From Euborellia annulipes (taxonomy: Eukaryota > Arthropoda > Insecta > Dermaptera > Anisolabididae), in assembly GCA_023213315.1 (NCBI GenBank), contig JAKCPI010005696.1, positions 62,001-126,000 on the forward strand: a stretch of 64,000 nt of DNA, read 5' to 3'. A model generated the notes under the pieces. It was not told where the DNA came from, ran no database searches, and saw only the letters and a list, made by a program, of their open reading frames with translations. Below are positions 1-11,748 of the stretch, piece after piece. The position numbers and the translations under genes are program-made. Every line of letters starts with the position of its first letter. Position 1 is the stretch's first letter.

Positions 1-833
1 TCTGAGCTACATATGCTTCCAGTAAAGTCTACTTCAAACGATTTCCACGAAAAATTTCACTGATATACTTTTTTAAGAGTATCCAAAAAATAGTTGATTT
101 ATGAATTTTAATCAAAATCGTTAAAGCCATTTTCAAGAAAATCCAAAAAAACTGAAAAAGTACATCAGTAAAGTACTAGTACTTTTTGGAAAATTTTGTT
201 TAACCTTCGTACGGTCTTCGTTTTAACCCTACACAAGAAGTCTTTGGGGTCATATTGACCCCAAGCTTTATTCTCATTATATTAGATTGAAGCTCAGGAA
301 CCTTTTTCACAATATTATATTATTATATATTATTTGAATAATAAACATTGGGAAAACCGGCCAGCAAAAAAATATAATATAATAATAGAAGGGCTTTAAA
401 TACTAATGGGGTCATATAGACCCCAAGACCGGATGTGTAACAATTTCTATAGTGCCCTAAATAAACTATTTTAAAAATTCTAATTGTGAAATTCATATTT
501 AGAACGACAAAAAAATAAAAGTCAAAAAAGGAGAAATTTCCAAATATAATAGTTGAAAGGATACAAAGGTTTGAAATGCTCTTGGGGTCATATAGACCCC
601 AAAGACTGTATGAAGGTTAAAATCTTCGTGTCACGTCCCAGGGGGATGTCTAACTTAAATATAAAATTTCAACCTCCTAGATCTTTTCGTTCTGTTTACA
701 GACACAAATACATTTTGCGGGACCAGCTTTTTTGGACCTCAAAACCTGTATTTCCTCGACATCGAATTTTTGACATTATAGCAATACTTTCTTACTATAT
801 ATTACATATATAGGTAAGAGAAAGTAAAAATTC
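1..833 (+). mobile_element. Repeat family A copy, interrupted by a piggyBac-type MITE
   Basis: Family A recurs at least eleven times in this window. Recognisable blocks in order are: a hairpin end carrying CTGGTGTGACTGGTCGCAC, an AT-rich block with 'tacatcagtaaagtactagtac', a block 'aaatttcaacctcctag', short ACAG tetranucleotide repeats, then 'agaaagtaaaa' after a TA-rich palindrome. Here the hairpin end lies outside the window. The copy is split at a TTAA by the insertion at 204-616. No coding capacity is seen and the class is unknown. Confidence 0.75.
204..616. mobile_element. piggyBac-type MITE
   Basis: The 413-bp insert is flanked on both sides by TTAA (200-203 and 617-620). Its ends are inverted repeats, CCTTCGTACGGTCTT against AAGACTGTATGAAGG. 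A 17-bp palindrome, GGGGTCATAT(T/A)GACCCC, occurs three times inside (246-262, 408-424, 584-600). A TTAA target with CC-starting inverted ends is typical of piggyBac-type elements. There is no transposase. It interrupts a family A copy. Confidence 0.75.
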
Positions 834-1496
834 CTCATCAAAACAGTAAAAATTAAAGTTGAAAAAATAATATTAGAAAAAAATAAACTAAAGAATATTT
901 ATATATTTTTGCAATAGAGAAGTTTACAAAATAACGATGAAATTTTGTATGAAATCTAAGAATAACGGTGGCTAAATAGAGAGATATGCATTCGAATATA
1001 AAAGTCAAGTCAAGAAGTGCCTACACAGGACGAACCAATATTTTTTGTGGGTGGGAAACCTGTTTTCAGGTCAATGGTTTTCAAGAATATATTTTCATAC
1101 AATTAAATATAACATAAACTAAATATCATATGACCATAGTGATATACAAATTATTTTATGATCGTGCTTTTAAATATTTTCTAGAGGGGCTGAACACGTT
1201 TTTTCGCTTATGAAAATAAAAAAAAAAATATTCTAATTTGTCATACATTACACATGTGTAATTATTTGATATTATGTAAGTTTTGAGAACAATAAGAAAT
1301 TTTTTTAAAGTACAAAAAGATTTCTAAAGGGGCAAAAAAAAATCACTTCTCAAACAAATTTCTATATTTCTCGAAAAAGAATCACACTATTCAGAATACA
1401 ACAATTCAGATCAAAATTATTTTCTTTATTCTAGAGAGTAAAAAAAGTAATAATGTCAAAAAATATTATTAATACAAAAATATATAGATGCGGCGT

Positions 1497-2012
1497 TTTT
1501 TACTTTCTCTTACCTCTATACATGTCAATATATAGAGAGAGAAAGTATAGAATGAGGTTGAAATTTTATATTTAAGTTAGGTACCCCCGTCGGCACGTGA
1601 TACGAAGCTTTTGAACAAATCGGCCAAAGAATACTAGTACTTTACTAATGTACTTTTTCATTTTTCGATTTTCTCAAAATTCGCTCTAACTATTTTGATT
1701 AAAATTAAAAAAATCAATGCTTTTTTAGATGCTCTTTATAATGTATATTCTCATTTTACTCTCAAAATTGTTTGAAGTCCACTTTACTCTTGTACTTCAT
1801 AGGAAAGAAAGGAGAAATGCTTGCCCTGGTAACAAAATATAAATATTTTCCCATGTTTATAAATTTTATATCTTGAATTCTAATATATTGGCGAAAACTA
1901 AATATATCTCGACACTAAAAAATCTGGTATGACAAGCACAAAACACAACTTTCGATTACCGAAGGTAATTTGTGTGCTGTGCGACCAGTCACATCAGATT
2001 TTTTTTTTAATT
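1497..2012 (-). mobile_element. Repeat family A copy
   Basis: Reverse-orientation copy. It begins with 'tttactttctcttacc' and a TA-rich palindrome and ends with the hairpin segment containing 'gtgctgtgcgaccagtcaca'. The ACAG microsatellite block is deleted in this copy. The 833-1497 interval before it is AT-rich and shows no gene or clear repeat. Confidence 0.7.
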
Positions 2013-2476
2013 AGATAGTAATTTCAAACGTTTAGTGGCTGAACGTGCGCAATTAAAAAATTAAATTTCATTTAATTTCACTTGTCATTATTTGATAATG
2101 AATAATCTCACTAATTCCTAAAGTATTGGAAAATAGCTCAGCTTTAAGGTAGAAATTCGGTTATTGATTAAGTAGTTTAGTAGATTTAGTAATTAGTATT
2201 AATAATATATGGATGAAATTGAACATACATGTCCCCAAATGACCCGGAATGTTAGAACATTCTTAATATTTAAATTTGAGAAATTTTATTTTATTAAAGT
2301 GAAAGAGGTTTAAGGCTCCAATTAGTAAAATAAGAAATGAAAAAATCGGAGAAGGGAGAAAATAAATAAAAGTAAGAATTGTACTTTTCTAAAGACAATA
2401 AAAAAAATTTAGCATCCCTATTGGAAATGAAATAGTATCGACGTTTGATTCCCGTCTTACCATCATCATCAGTACT

Positions 2477-2633
2477 GTACCATCTATTGCAATAGTATTG
2501 AGACTAAAGCCCGGTAGTTAGGTCGTTCGGCATATTATCTGCTTTGAAAAAGGTATTTCTCACACAGACAAGCTGGCATTTGGGCTGCCTAACTACAAGG
2601 CTTTAGTGTCAATACTATTGCAATAGATGGTAC
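2477..2633. repeat. Inverted repeat, about 36-bp arms
   Basis: Arms starting GTACCATCTATTGCAATAGT and ending with its reverse complement flank a loop of about 85 bp. It is probably a small foldback or MITE. No target duplication was identified. Confidence 0.6.
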
Positions 2634-2651
2634 ATTTATTAACACATAGAC

Positions 2652-3074
2652 AGGTCTATTCTCTAAAAACAGACGTTAAAATTTAAAATAAACAAATGGG
2701 TGTTGAAAAGTAATGGAAAAACAATCAGCGTTAAAAAAAATGCTATTCTCTAAACAAAGTTTTAGCAGCGACGTTAACATGTTGCTTTTATTTCAAAGCT
2801 ATCCAAATCAAAACCTTACTTTTTGAGTTAAGAACGCCATTTTTATTTTAAACACGATGTTAAAATATTAAAGACACCCCCTAGACCTGACATTAATTTT
2901 TAACACTATTTACTAAATGTTAACGCTTTGGCTTTAAAGTTTTTGTTTACAGAATATCTATTTGAGGCAAGGAAGTGTAATGATTTTGAATAACATTTTT
3001 TTAACGCTGATTGTTTTTACATTACTTTTTAACACCCATTTAAATTTTAACGTCTGTTTTTAGAGAATAGACCT
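2652..3074. mobile_element. Terminal-inverted-repeat element (MITE)
   Basis: The first 34 bp (beginning AGGTCTATTCTCTAAAAACA) are exactly repeated in reverse complement at the end. Inverted similarity continues inward with 'gaaaaacaatcagcgtt' against 'aacgctgattgtttttac'. There is no coding capacity. Confidence 0.65.
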
Positions 3075-3794
3075 AAGACTCAGACATTCTATTTTTTTGG
3101 AACAATTTTCTTATGGATTCCAAGACAGTTGAGAAGTATAAATCTCTTTTCCATATTTATTACCCTGATGAAACTCAAAATACTCATCTGAAACGTCGAC
3201 ATAATTTTGAAAAATAAAGGAATAAAGTGTATATTTATTTTCTCACCTTTGTTTCAATTCAAAACAACCACATAAATAATACAGATAATCATCTCCTTTT
3301 TCAAAAAGACTAACGAGAGTCAAGTAAGTGAAGTTGGTCATTGAAAAAATACATTTTTAATATCAATTTTTGTCAAATATATACCTTTTTAAACACTTTA
3401 TTTTTTTTATTAAAATTCTCTTTGAAATGGTAATAATTTTCTCTACAATTTAGAAAATTCTCTTACTTCAATAATTTGGCCAAAAGTCCTAACATGATGA
3501 AATTGAATTTTGGATTAATTATAGTCTCAAAGACTAGTGAGTCAGAGTATTAGCATAAATTCAAAAACTCTTTTTCCCATTCATTTTATTCCCCTAAAAG
3601 AACCTCAAACACTTATTATAATAATAAAACATCTCAGGATGAGTTCATGAGATCTTAATTAATAAATAAATAAATATTCTTCCTCCTTAGAAGTCAAATC
3701 TAAAATTTATTCCTTAAACTAAATATTTTTTAATCATTTTTATGAAGTTTAGGCTCAATTGAGATTGTCACACATGTAACAAACTTTATAATCT

Positions 3795-3880
3795 TAGCTG
3801 AATTGTACCTGAAGAAGAATGAGTGGCCGAAAAGTTGTAATTTTTACAAATAAACCGAAAATCAAATTATTTTACTTGAT
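3795..3880 (+). repeat. Fragment of a hammerhead-like repeat
   Basis: 'CTGAAGAAGAATGAGTGGCC' is followed by GAAAA and then 'ttgtaatttttacaaataaa'. This resembles the CUGANGA...GAAA core order of hammerhead ribozymes, but stem II is poor. The same sequence occurs as a palindrome at 37846-37980. Probably a decayed copy. Confidence 0.35.
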
Positions 3881-4021
3881 ATATCATTATTTGGAAAAAC
3901 AAGTTTGTTAATCAATTAATTGTAATTTTTAAAGTTAAAGATCTTATTTTTTAATGAATAAATTTCTCCAAACAATAGAAGATAAAGTTAGTTTTAACCT
4001 ATATCTTTTAAAATGATATAT

Positions 4022-4145
4022 TAAGGTTCAACATATTTGTGGCACTTGAGTCGGAGCAAGTGCACAGTACTTGAAAAAACTGCAGAATAAGAAGTCGAAA
4101 CGTTGTATATTATTTATATTTTTAATAAATATTTGTGACATTTGA
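4022..4145 (+). repeat. Half copy of the 61.2-kb palindromic repeat
   Basis: Contains 'cttgagtcggagcaagtgca', then 'ctgcagaataag' and 'gtcgaaacgtt' in the same order as the element at 61139-61437, and ends in 'ttttaataaat'. It is a single arm, without the inverted partner. Confidence 0.6.
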
Positions 4146-4253
4146 AAATTTCTTTCTAATATGGTCAAAAGATTGAGCAATATTTATTTTAAGTACATTT
4201 TATTATCTAAGGAGTTAGAAAAATACAAAAAATTTCATGTTGATTTTGCTTAC

Positions 4254-4391
4254 CTGAAGTGGTCCGAGGGTGACCGTCTCGTAGTGGAAGTGGGCGCATT
4301 CGTCAAGCTTGGGAAATCGGGAGCGGCCCTCCGGGGATCCCGATAATGAAGTCAGGTGCTGGATGCGAAGAGAGCCGCCGCGGCTCTCCAT
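4254..4391 (-). CDS. Candidate coding exon of an unrecognised minus-strand gene
   Basis: On the minus strand an open segment of 46 codons starts at an ATG (4391-4389; product begins MESRGGSLRI). It runs to an excellent splice donor, CTTCAG|GTAAGC, at the 4254/4253 boundary. The product contains FPKLDECAHFHYETV, which looks like ordinary globular protein rather than noise. The 4250-4560 region is clearly more GC-rich than its surroundings, as expected for a coding exon or promoter-proximal region. The reading frame stays open upstream of the ATG. An in-frame acceptor (gtccgcag|agt) about 24 bp upstream of the ATG means this could instead be an internal exon joined to 11749-11824. I do not recognise the family. 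The rest of the gene would lie left of the window. Confidence 0.45.
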
Positions 4392-5683
4392 CGCGGACGA
4401 CGAACACAGGCCACTCTGCGGACGCACGCAGCACGTTAATGAAGCCAGTCGCACACAGATGCTTACACTGAGAAAAACCACCAGCACATGAGTAACAACT
4501 ACAAGAGCACATCGGCCATCTACATCGGCCCAATCACAACAAACCAAAACAGGACACCGGGATTATCAACAGATATTTACCCCATAACAATCCCAAACGG
4601 CGTTTCTACAGTCACTTATCACTTTTCTCATTGAGAATTAAATAATAAAAGTCACATTTTAAAAAAAATAAATATATTATTGTTCAAATAATGTGGGGTA
4701 AAATAAATAATATTTTAATGTTGTTCTATTTGAAAAGGTTTTATACCACAAGTCAAAAATCACTGATTGTCTGAAATAATAGCCAAAAGAAAAATTATTT
4801 TTTGTAAATGTCATTCTCTAATATGAACGTAAAACAAGTTGGACATTTGCTAAGATAGTAGAAGACCGAATTGCTGGGGTTGGCACCGGGAGGGAAGCTC
4901 AGCCTCAACTCAGACAGATATTGATTCGTGCGATTCGAGTTGCACTAGACGTGGAATTCGCAAAGCTCGCAAGGAGTGCGCCATTATTTGGAAAATTACA
5001 CAAATCACTAATTTTTATTTAATAAGTATTCAAATTATATTATTAATTAAATTTTTTAAATATCTATTAACATTAATAGTTTGGTGTTTTAAGCTAGTCT
5101 TTTTTTTATACTAATATACAACACGATATGAATAGTAAGTGATTTAGAATGATGATTTTAAATGTTTAAAAAACTATTGATTAATGATAAAGAGGGCGTC
5201 ATTTTTTTATTTTTTACTTTCATTTATTTTAACAAGTCAAATATCTCTTAAATGATTCACGCTTTAGGTAGATGACAAATTGAAATTTCATAAACGTCTC
5301 TTAGACATTGTATTTTTTTAAAGTTAACAAAAAAACATAAATAAAAAAGTTATTTCTGTGAAGCCTTTGTCCCTCACTTGTCAATCATTCGAATATTTAA
5401 GAACTCGAGGGAGAGCAATATACATTTCCTTTTGTATTATTTTTAAAATAGTCTCTTTAAAAAAAAAAATTGTGATAAAAAAAAATGGAGCAATTGTTGA
5501 TTTTTGTTCAACAATCATATTCAGATCTAATTTCATCGATTGTATAATTCGCACCCTTAATTAAAGAATTATATTTTTTGGAAGTAATTATATTGCTAAT
5601 TATTATAGGATCTCGAGCTTAGGCAACCCAAAATACTTTGCCGTCGCAAGTGTTGCTTTTCTCATTTGGTTACATTAAAAAAA
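4392..5683. other. Intergenic or intronic stretch, no gene seen
   Basis: The first 170 bp are GC-richer and could be promoter or 5' exon sequence of the minus-strand candidate at 4254-4391. After that the sequence is AT-rich, with no ORF that resembles a protein and no repeat boundary I can define. Confidence 0.4.
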
Positions 5684-6271
5684 AATCTGGTGTGACTGGT
5701 CGCACAGCACACAACTTTCTCTAACTCTTCGGCAAGAGAAAGTTGTGTACTGTTCTTATCACACCAGATTTTTTGTGTCGAGATGTATTTAGTCGCCCTT
5801 AGCATTTAAGTTCCAAACTTGACCACTCGATTCATAGATGGCTCTGAGCTACGAATACTTCCACATCAGTAAAGTGAACTTCAAATAATTTTCACGAAAA
5901 GTTTCACTGATATACTTTTTAAAGAGCATCAAAAAAAATAATTGATTTATGAATTTTAATCAAAATCGTTGGAGCGAATTTTGAGAAAATCAAAAAAACT
6001 GAAAAAGTACATCAGTAAAGTACTAATACAATTTGATTGATTTTGTTCAAAAGCTTATTTTCAACACTTAGGAGGGTGCCTGACTCAAATATAAAATTTC
6101 AACCTCCTAGCTCTTTTTGTTCCTGAGATATTTTGTTGACAGACAGACAGACAGACCCACTTTTTTGACCTCCGGCAACTCAAAACCATCCATCAAATCT
6201 CGACATCGAATTTTTGATATGATCACAATACTTTCTTTATATATTTCATATATAGGGTAAGAGAAAGTAAA
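5684..6271 (+). mobile_element. Repeat family A, best full-length copy
   Basis: Intact example of about 590 bp. Positions 5685-5773 form a long hairpin (ATCTGGTGTGACTGGTCGCA... against ...cttatcacaccagat), with inner arms 'aactttctct' and 'agagaaagtt'. The body follows, then ACAG tetranucleotides near 6137 and the terminal TA-rich palindrome with 'aagagaaagtaaaa'. The two ends are not inverted repeats of each other, so this is not a simple cut-and-paste MITE. Confidence 0.75.
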
Positions 6272-7104
6272 AGATGATTTATCAAGGCTCCATTCTCGAG
6301 CACCTCACGAAAATATAAATGCAAGATGTTCAATAAAATGAAATTTTGAACAGTTGTTTTAATTTTTGCCTCGTTACAATTTTTATTTCATTGAAAAAAA
6401 TATTGATCTATATGGGAGTGGGGGGGGGGGTGTTTCACCCTTTTGGTCGCCCTTTCCTAGTAGGTTAGTTAGGTAGCAAACTTTTAATATATGCAAATGA
6501 ATATTCAAAAAAAAAAAATTTTAATCTACAAATTAATTGAAACTGTTGCAACTTCCAAAGGGACTGCTTATTAATCAACACCAGAATAGGATAGAAGAAA
6601 GAACAAATAAAAAAAATTTATTTGAACAAAAAAGAAAATTTTGAGATTGATCGAAGAGCACAATTTTCTAAATTTCTTTAAATGAACAGTTTTTATTGGG
6701 GGATGTTTAACTATGTAAACAATCTAACTGAAAAATTGGCATTTCTTTGGCTCCAGCCCGGGAGTCAGTGGGCGAGGGTGTGACTAATGCATAATAATCC
6801 TAAGAGACCCCCAATCATGGGAATAATAACTTAACGAAGATGATAATCGAATCAGGATAATTGCGGCAAAATAGAGAAAAAAAAAATTCTGTACTGGCTG
6901 TGAGTATTAAATATAAATAATGCAGCCAAGGAAAAAATTAAAAAAAACAACAAATTTTTGTACAAGTTACCTTGCATTCATACACATGGCTGTTATTTAA
7001 TAATAAAATCATTGTTTAAATCAAAAAATGAACACACTTTACATTGTTAATGTTAGATGAAGTTCAGTTTGTCTCAGATTTACTACAATCCGTAGGAATT
7101 AACA

Positions 7105-7155
7105 TTATACTGTCCCGAGGAAGGGCGTGATTGGCGCTCGAAACGTCGACTGAAA
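7105..7155 (+). ncRNA. Hammerhead-ribozyme-like motif (degenerate)
   Basis: CCGAGGA (7115-7121, a one-base variant of CUGANGA) is followed by a stem II hairpin (GGGCG 7123-7127 with CGCUC 7135-7139), GAAAC (7140-7144) and GUC (7145-7147). Stem I pairing (CUGUC before the core, GACUG after GUC) is only partial. Order and spacing fit a type I hammerhead with minimal stem III. Probably decayed. Confidence 0.5.
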
Positions 7156-7255
7156 AATTTGTTTTTTATACATTCCTTGGCTGACTCCACTCCATTGTTT
7201 ATATATAAATAACATATAACCAAATATTTATTAACATAAGCGAAAAAGGTAGGTA

Positions 7256-7458
7256 CAATGAGGGACAATATTAAGTCCCATGCGTTTTCTACTTGTGATT
7301 ATTTCATTGTTTTAAAAAAAAATATTAAATATTTTTTAATGGAAACTTTCATGATTCAAACTTAGAAAATTTCCAATAATTTCATTTTCTTTTATAAAAA
7401 CACTGAAATAATCACAAGTAGAAAACGCATAGGTGGGACTTAATATTGACCCCCACTG
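7256..7458. mobile_element. Tc1/mariner-type MITE
   Basis: 203 bp flanked by TA. Outer ends are CAATGAGGGACAATATTAAG and its counterpart CAGTGGGGGTCAATATTAAG. Inverted similarity reaches about 60 bp inward, including 'gcgttttctacttgtgatta'. TA target and CAGTG-like ends fit the Tc1/mariner superfamily. Decayed relatives appear near 26160-26300 and 47030-47180, and its ends resemble 37665-38011. Confidence 0.75.
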
Positions 7459-7504
7459 TAACTCTGATCTGCAGATAATTACTCAGCATGCACTACTACT
7501 GGAC

Positions 7505-7620
7505 TACAGTCAGGGTGGTTAAAAAAACACTAGATTTTGACCCGGGCACTGGTCAAAAGTGGTTAAAACCGTCCAAAATTGGTTTTAACCACAAAATTAA
7601 TATAAATCAATTTGAATAAA
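7505..7620 (+). repeat. Transposon end shared with 25930-26030
   Basis: The segment from 'cagggtggttaaaaaa' through 'ccaaaattggttttaaccac' matches, in reverse complement, the segment at about 25935-26028. It is probably the terminal part of an element whose other end is not defined here. Confidence 0.5.
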
Positions 7621-7771
7621 TAGGGCCTTAAATAAATAAAAATATGTTTATATCCTGACACAAAAAATCTGGTGTGATAACTGGTGTTTTAACCCCTAAA
7701 TTAAGACCCTCTTAAGAGTTTTCAGCCAATTCTAACAGATGGACAAACAAAAGGGAATGAGATATGGATTT

Positions 7772-7940
7772 TTTTTTTAATTTAATTAAGGTCTTTTTAG
7801 GTAAAGAAGGCCATTTAGACCCCGTCTCTATTTATTTCAATTGGATTGCTAGCCAAATAAATTGTCGCATGAGACGGGAACCCGCGACCCCCTTGGTAGA
7901 AATGGCCAGCACGTTAACCATCACACCAAGGCCCGAGGGC
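7772..7940 (-). mobile_element. tRNA-derived SINE with target duplication
   Basis: On the minus strand it starts with a tRNA-like head (A box-like 'tggtgtgatggttaacgtg', B box-like GGGTTCCCGTC). The body contains 'gacggggtctaaatggcc' and it ends in a poly(A) seen as T's near 7772. It is flanked by the direct repeat AGATATGGATTT (7760-7771 and 7941-7952). Same family as 39758-39942 and the fragment near 23752. Confidence 0.8.
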
Positions 7941-8966
7941 AGATATGGATTTAACCAAATTATATCTTTACTCATCAGCTATATAAGTCAATCTAAAATC
8001 TTAAAGGTGTTTAGTTTATAGGTTAAAACACCCACGGGAGAACGTGGATCAACTCTCGTGACTGTTGTTTTTTTTTTTCCTCTCTATTTACGAATTTAAT
8101 GCTTATTTTTGAATTTGTAGCGAAAATTTCCAATTTCAACAACAATAATTAATAAAAAAATTAGAATACATACACAAATATTTTACATATACTTAAAAAA
8201 AAAAAATTATTCGGTTAAACAAAATCATAAGGACTCACTAGGGAGTAAAATTTAGAGACTAAAATTCAAAAATGTAAATAATTAAAGACTGAGTTTCCAA
8301 TTTTATTGAGTTTCTCAAAGTGTGCCCCGCGGACCTACCTGAAAGGTTCGCGTGACTTAATATAGAAATATTTTTATTTCAAATATTTCTTTTTTTTGCC
8401 ATAAATTAAACTACTAATTTAATATTTTTTTTGTTTTTTTTTTTGAAAATGAAGCTACGATTTGATATTTCTCCCCATCGATGGTCATGTCTAAATACTG
8501 GGAATACGTTAAGTCTCGTAAATTTAAAAGACAAAAGTTTGAAGACAGGATGAATGGAATATTAAATAATTTTTTTCTAGAAATTTTACACGATTTGCAT
8601 TGAATCCGGATTCTAAATTAATCCGCTTAGTTACTTCCTCGAACGATCGAGTTATCAGGGATTAATGTATTATATCAGACTTAAAAAATCTCTTTTAAGA
8701 TTATGGAGTTAAGTGGGGGGGGGGGGGAGCGAATTCATAGTATGGGGATTACAAACATTTTTATATTAAAAGCTAATTCAACTGTCCCCTGTCCTAATGA
8801 ATAACATATGACCCTATAAAAAAAAGTATATTAATTTTAGGCTGATTTAAAGTTTTTAATTACTAAATAAATTATAATGATAATTAAGAATATGGTAAAA
8901 ATGAAATAAAAATTTATAAAAAATATAAAATGGAACATATGCATTTTTATAAGAATCCTTTGTAGA

Positions 8967-9600
8967 GTTTTTACTTTCTCTTACCTATATGTATATGAAT
9001 AAATAAGAAATTATATATAATATTTAAGATGGTATATCGCGTGTGTATGTTATATACCTGAAAAAAGTAAGGGTGTGCCGCCGGGAGTTGAACCACGGAT
9101 CCTCCAATTTGTATTCGGAGTGCCCTTACTACTAGACCACAGCACGGCATTCGGGTATATGAACTCACTTAGAAAGCAATTTTAGTCAGCAGAAGAAATG
9201 GACCCAAATTCGGCGCCACAAATTTCTCCCTCGACCAGGTGCAATCTAGATAATTGAGACGAACTTGGAAGATACGTGTTTCAACTCCAGGCGGCATACC
9301 CTTACTTTTTTCGGTTATATGAATTAATAAATATTTAATTATATGTATATGTTAATATACATAAATATATAGAGAGAAAGTATTGGATTCAATTATATGT
9401 CGAGATTTTGATGGATATACACGTTTTGAGGTTGTCTGTGTGTCTCTGTTCAACCTCCCTGGTTCAATCTAAAGCATGAAGGAATTGAATTGCGAGGTTG
9501 AAATTTTATATTTAAATTAGGCGCCCTCCTGAGGCGTGAAAATAAGCTTTTGCATGCAGATCTGTGATCTTTCGAAACCAAATTTTTTATGCTTAAAGAG
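8967..9600 (-). mobile_element. Repeat family A copy with internal SINE-containing segment
   Basis: Reverse orientation. It begins with 'tttttactttctcttacc' at 8967, is interrupted at about 9000-9360, and resumes with 'agagagaaagtattgg' and 'atgtcgagattttgatgg' to about 9560. The interruption shares 'ttatatataatatttaagat' with 33361-33400. Confidence 0.65.
9074..9145 (-). mobile_element. tRNA-like SINE head
   Basis: The minus-strand sequence starts gtgctgtggtctagtagtaa, contains the B box-like GGTTCAACTCC and ends 'ggcggcac'. The first seven bases can pair with the last seven (GU pairs allowed). The anticodon arm is distorted, so this is a tRNA-derived repeat and not a working tRNA gene. A second copy is at 33410-33480 and a fragment is near 9285-9312. 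Confidence 0.55.
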
Positions 9601-9789
9601 GACATTCAAGGGATCACAGGAAAATTATTTTCATCCCGAAATTCCTATAACTTTTTGAGTTATTAATTCCCAGCTACGATTTCTCCCATAGAGAAATATT
9701 TATGTATTCTTTGCATTTGTGTATTCTATGAATGTAAACAAATCCTCAAGTGGGCACTGAATTGAAATATAGTAATGATAATTTTTTTC

Positions 9790-9905
9790 ATAATTAAGAA
9801 AAGGCGAGAGTCCGCCCCCGGCGGGCCCCAGCCAGCAGAGGGAGGTCCAGGGGGGTGAAGCTCCCCGGCTAGGAGAGAAACCCGCTGAGGGGGGGGGGGG
9901 GGCGT
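9790..9905. other. GC-rich block, probably repeat end
   Basis: An isolated GC-rich stretch containing 'gccccagccagcagaggg' and a long G run lies in otherwise AT-rich DNA. It probably belongs to an unclassified mobile element. An ORF across it on the minus strand has low-complexity Pro/Gly content and I do not call it a gene. Confidence 0.3.
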
Positions 9906-10427
9906 AACTAGTATTATATATAATTGTAAACGAAAAGAAAAAAAAACAAACATTTTCTCCAATGGATTACTTCAAATTATTATTATGAGAGAAGATGAGG
10001 GGGTCGGACTACCTCCTGTTGATTATACAAAGACATTTTATTTAATGTTTTTTCATAAGGGCCACGGACAAATTATTTGATCGGGCCCCCATTATATTAT
10101 ACAATATAAGGTTCAATAATAAATGATACAAATTATTTTATGCTTTTGAATATTTTTAAGTTTTATATTTTTGGGTATGGAAGTGTTCCTTTCATTCTGG
10201 ACGTGATTGCCCTATTAAAGATGGCTACCCTAATATGCGGTATCTCTTTTCTTTCCACAGATGGTAGTGGCAATAAATGGAATAAAAAATAAATAGGACA
10301 AGCCATAAATCTGACATTTGAATAAGCCTTGAAAATACATATGAAGATGGTAAATGTGTTTTGAAATTAAGATTTTCCCGGGTATTATTGGTAATTTTAA
10401 ATATTAAGGGGCTTCTGGGCACATTAA

Positions 10428-10732
10428 ATAATGTAAAAATCATTAATATCCACCTATAATAATTAAATAAAGTGGGTGAGCAAATCGAAAATAAATTTCG
10501 TATTTGTTTAAAAATTAACGTCTAAATAGTTCAGTACACTTGCAAAAGATGGCTGGCTAGTAAGCCGGCATTATCAGATCACTTATAACCTTTCTTCATA
10601 TATTTTTATTCTGTTATAAATTATATATAATAATATAATAATATTTATAAACTATTCATTATTAAAAGATCAACAAAATCAAACAAATAATAAATCTTCA
10701 TTTGACAAATATTTTGCTCATAGTTGATCCGA
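10428..10732. repeat. Partial copy of the TTAA element (see 43084 and 58244)
   Basis: Shares the order 'taaaaatcattaatatcca', 'aaaaattaacg(g/t)c(c/t)aaatagttcag', 'cttgcaaaagatgg', 'taatatttataaactattca' with 58244-58712, and the reverse complement with 43084-43633. The terminal parts are missing. Confidence 0.6.
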
Positions 10733-11748
10733 ATCCCAGTCATCTTAAATTGGGTGTTTCAGTCTGGTAAACATTTTATCCCATAGAAGAATTTTTTTTA
10801 GAAATATTTTAAGTGATCAACAAAGGGCAAGGAGGAACATCACGCAAGGAGGGATCTTGCACCCTCTCCAGTTACGCATTTGGGCATTAAAATTATTCTT
10901 GTATTTTTACATATAACAAAATGAGAACAACGATGCGTAAAACAATTCTCAGTGATAATATCTTTTCACTATTTATTATAAAATATATATAATGGACAAA
11001 CTTTAAGACAAAGAGATTAAAAGGAAAATTTTTTAACACTTTGAGTTATGAGATATAGAGTTTAAGAATAATATTTATTCTTTGGTATAATTTGTGACAG
11101 TATTAAAATTAAAGAGCGAGACGAGGTCAACATTTCTACAAATTTAGGGGTGGTTATTTAGAGTGAGTTAAACTCTTTCATACCCGGGATCTTTCTTTAC
11201 AACTACATCTAAAATATGTTTATTATTTTAATGACTCGAAATCTTCGACCAAATCACCCACTGCATATATTCAAAAGGGTACCTTCAAATTTTCATTTTT
11301 AAAGGGAGAGGGAAGAGAGAATTTTGGTTTAAATTACTAAAAAAAATTACAAAAATTTTTAATGCCAAAAGTGGGTCAGTTTGGAGAGAGAAAATTTCAA
11401 TTTCTATCCCGGGGGAACAATTTCTAGTTACGTTACTGGTCCTGAGTTAAAAATTCCCGTAATGAATTATAAATTAAGAAAATAATCAAAAAACACAATA
11501 AAAAAGTTGGATCAAAGAATTTTCAAAATTTCACCCATCTTTAAAATCTTAAGGAACCGTCACAATTTAAATATATTAACTTAGAAATTTCCAAGAGAAA
11601 ATTTACTTTAAAATGGTTTAAAAAATTAAGTGTACTTTAATTAATAGTTAAAGGTATCTATCTTCAAGGGAGTTTCTAAGCGAGCAATTGATATATATAA
11701 AATATATACACAGAATAATGGTAAATTAAAATTTTGTAATAAACTTAC
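10733..11748. other. No gene seen
   Basis: AT-rich, no convincing ORF, no defined repeat. If the two minus-strand exon candidates belong together, this is on the downstream side of the 11.8-kb exon and would be intronic. Confidence 0.35.

Noticed and set aside
4161..4346. Plus-strand ORF across the GC-rich block at 4.3 kb
   Set aside because: It is antisense to the minus-strand exon candidate, which has a proper splice donor.
9726..9962. 78-codon minus-strand ORF rich in Pro and Gly
   Set aside because: Low-complexity translation of G/C runs in a probable repeat.
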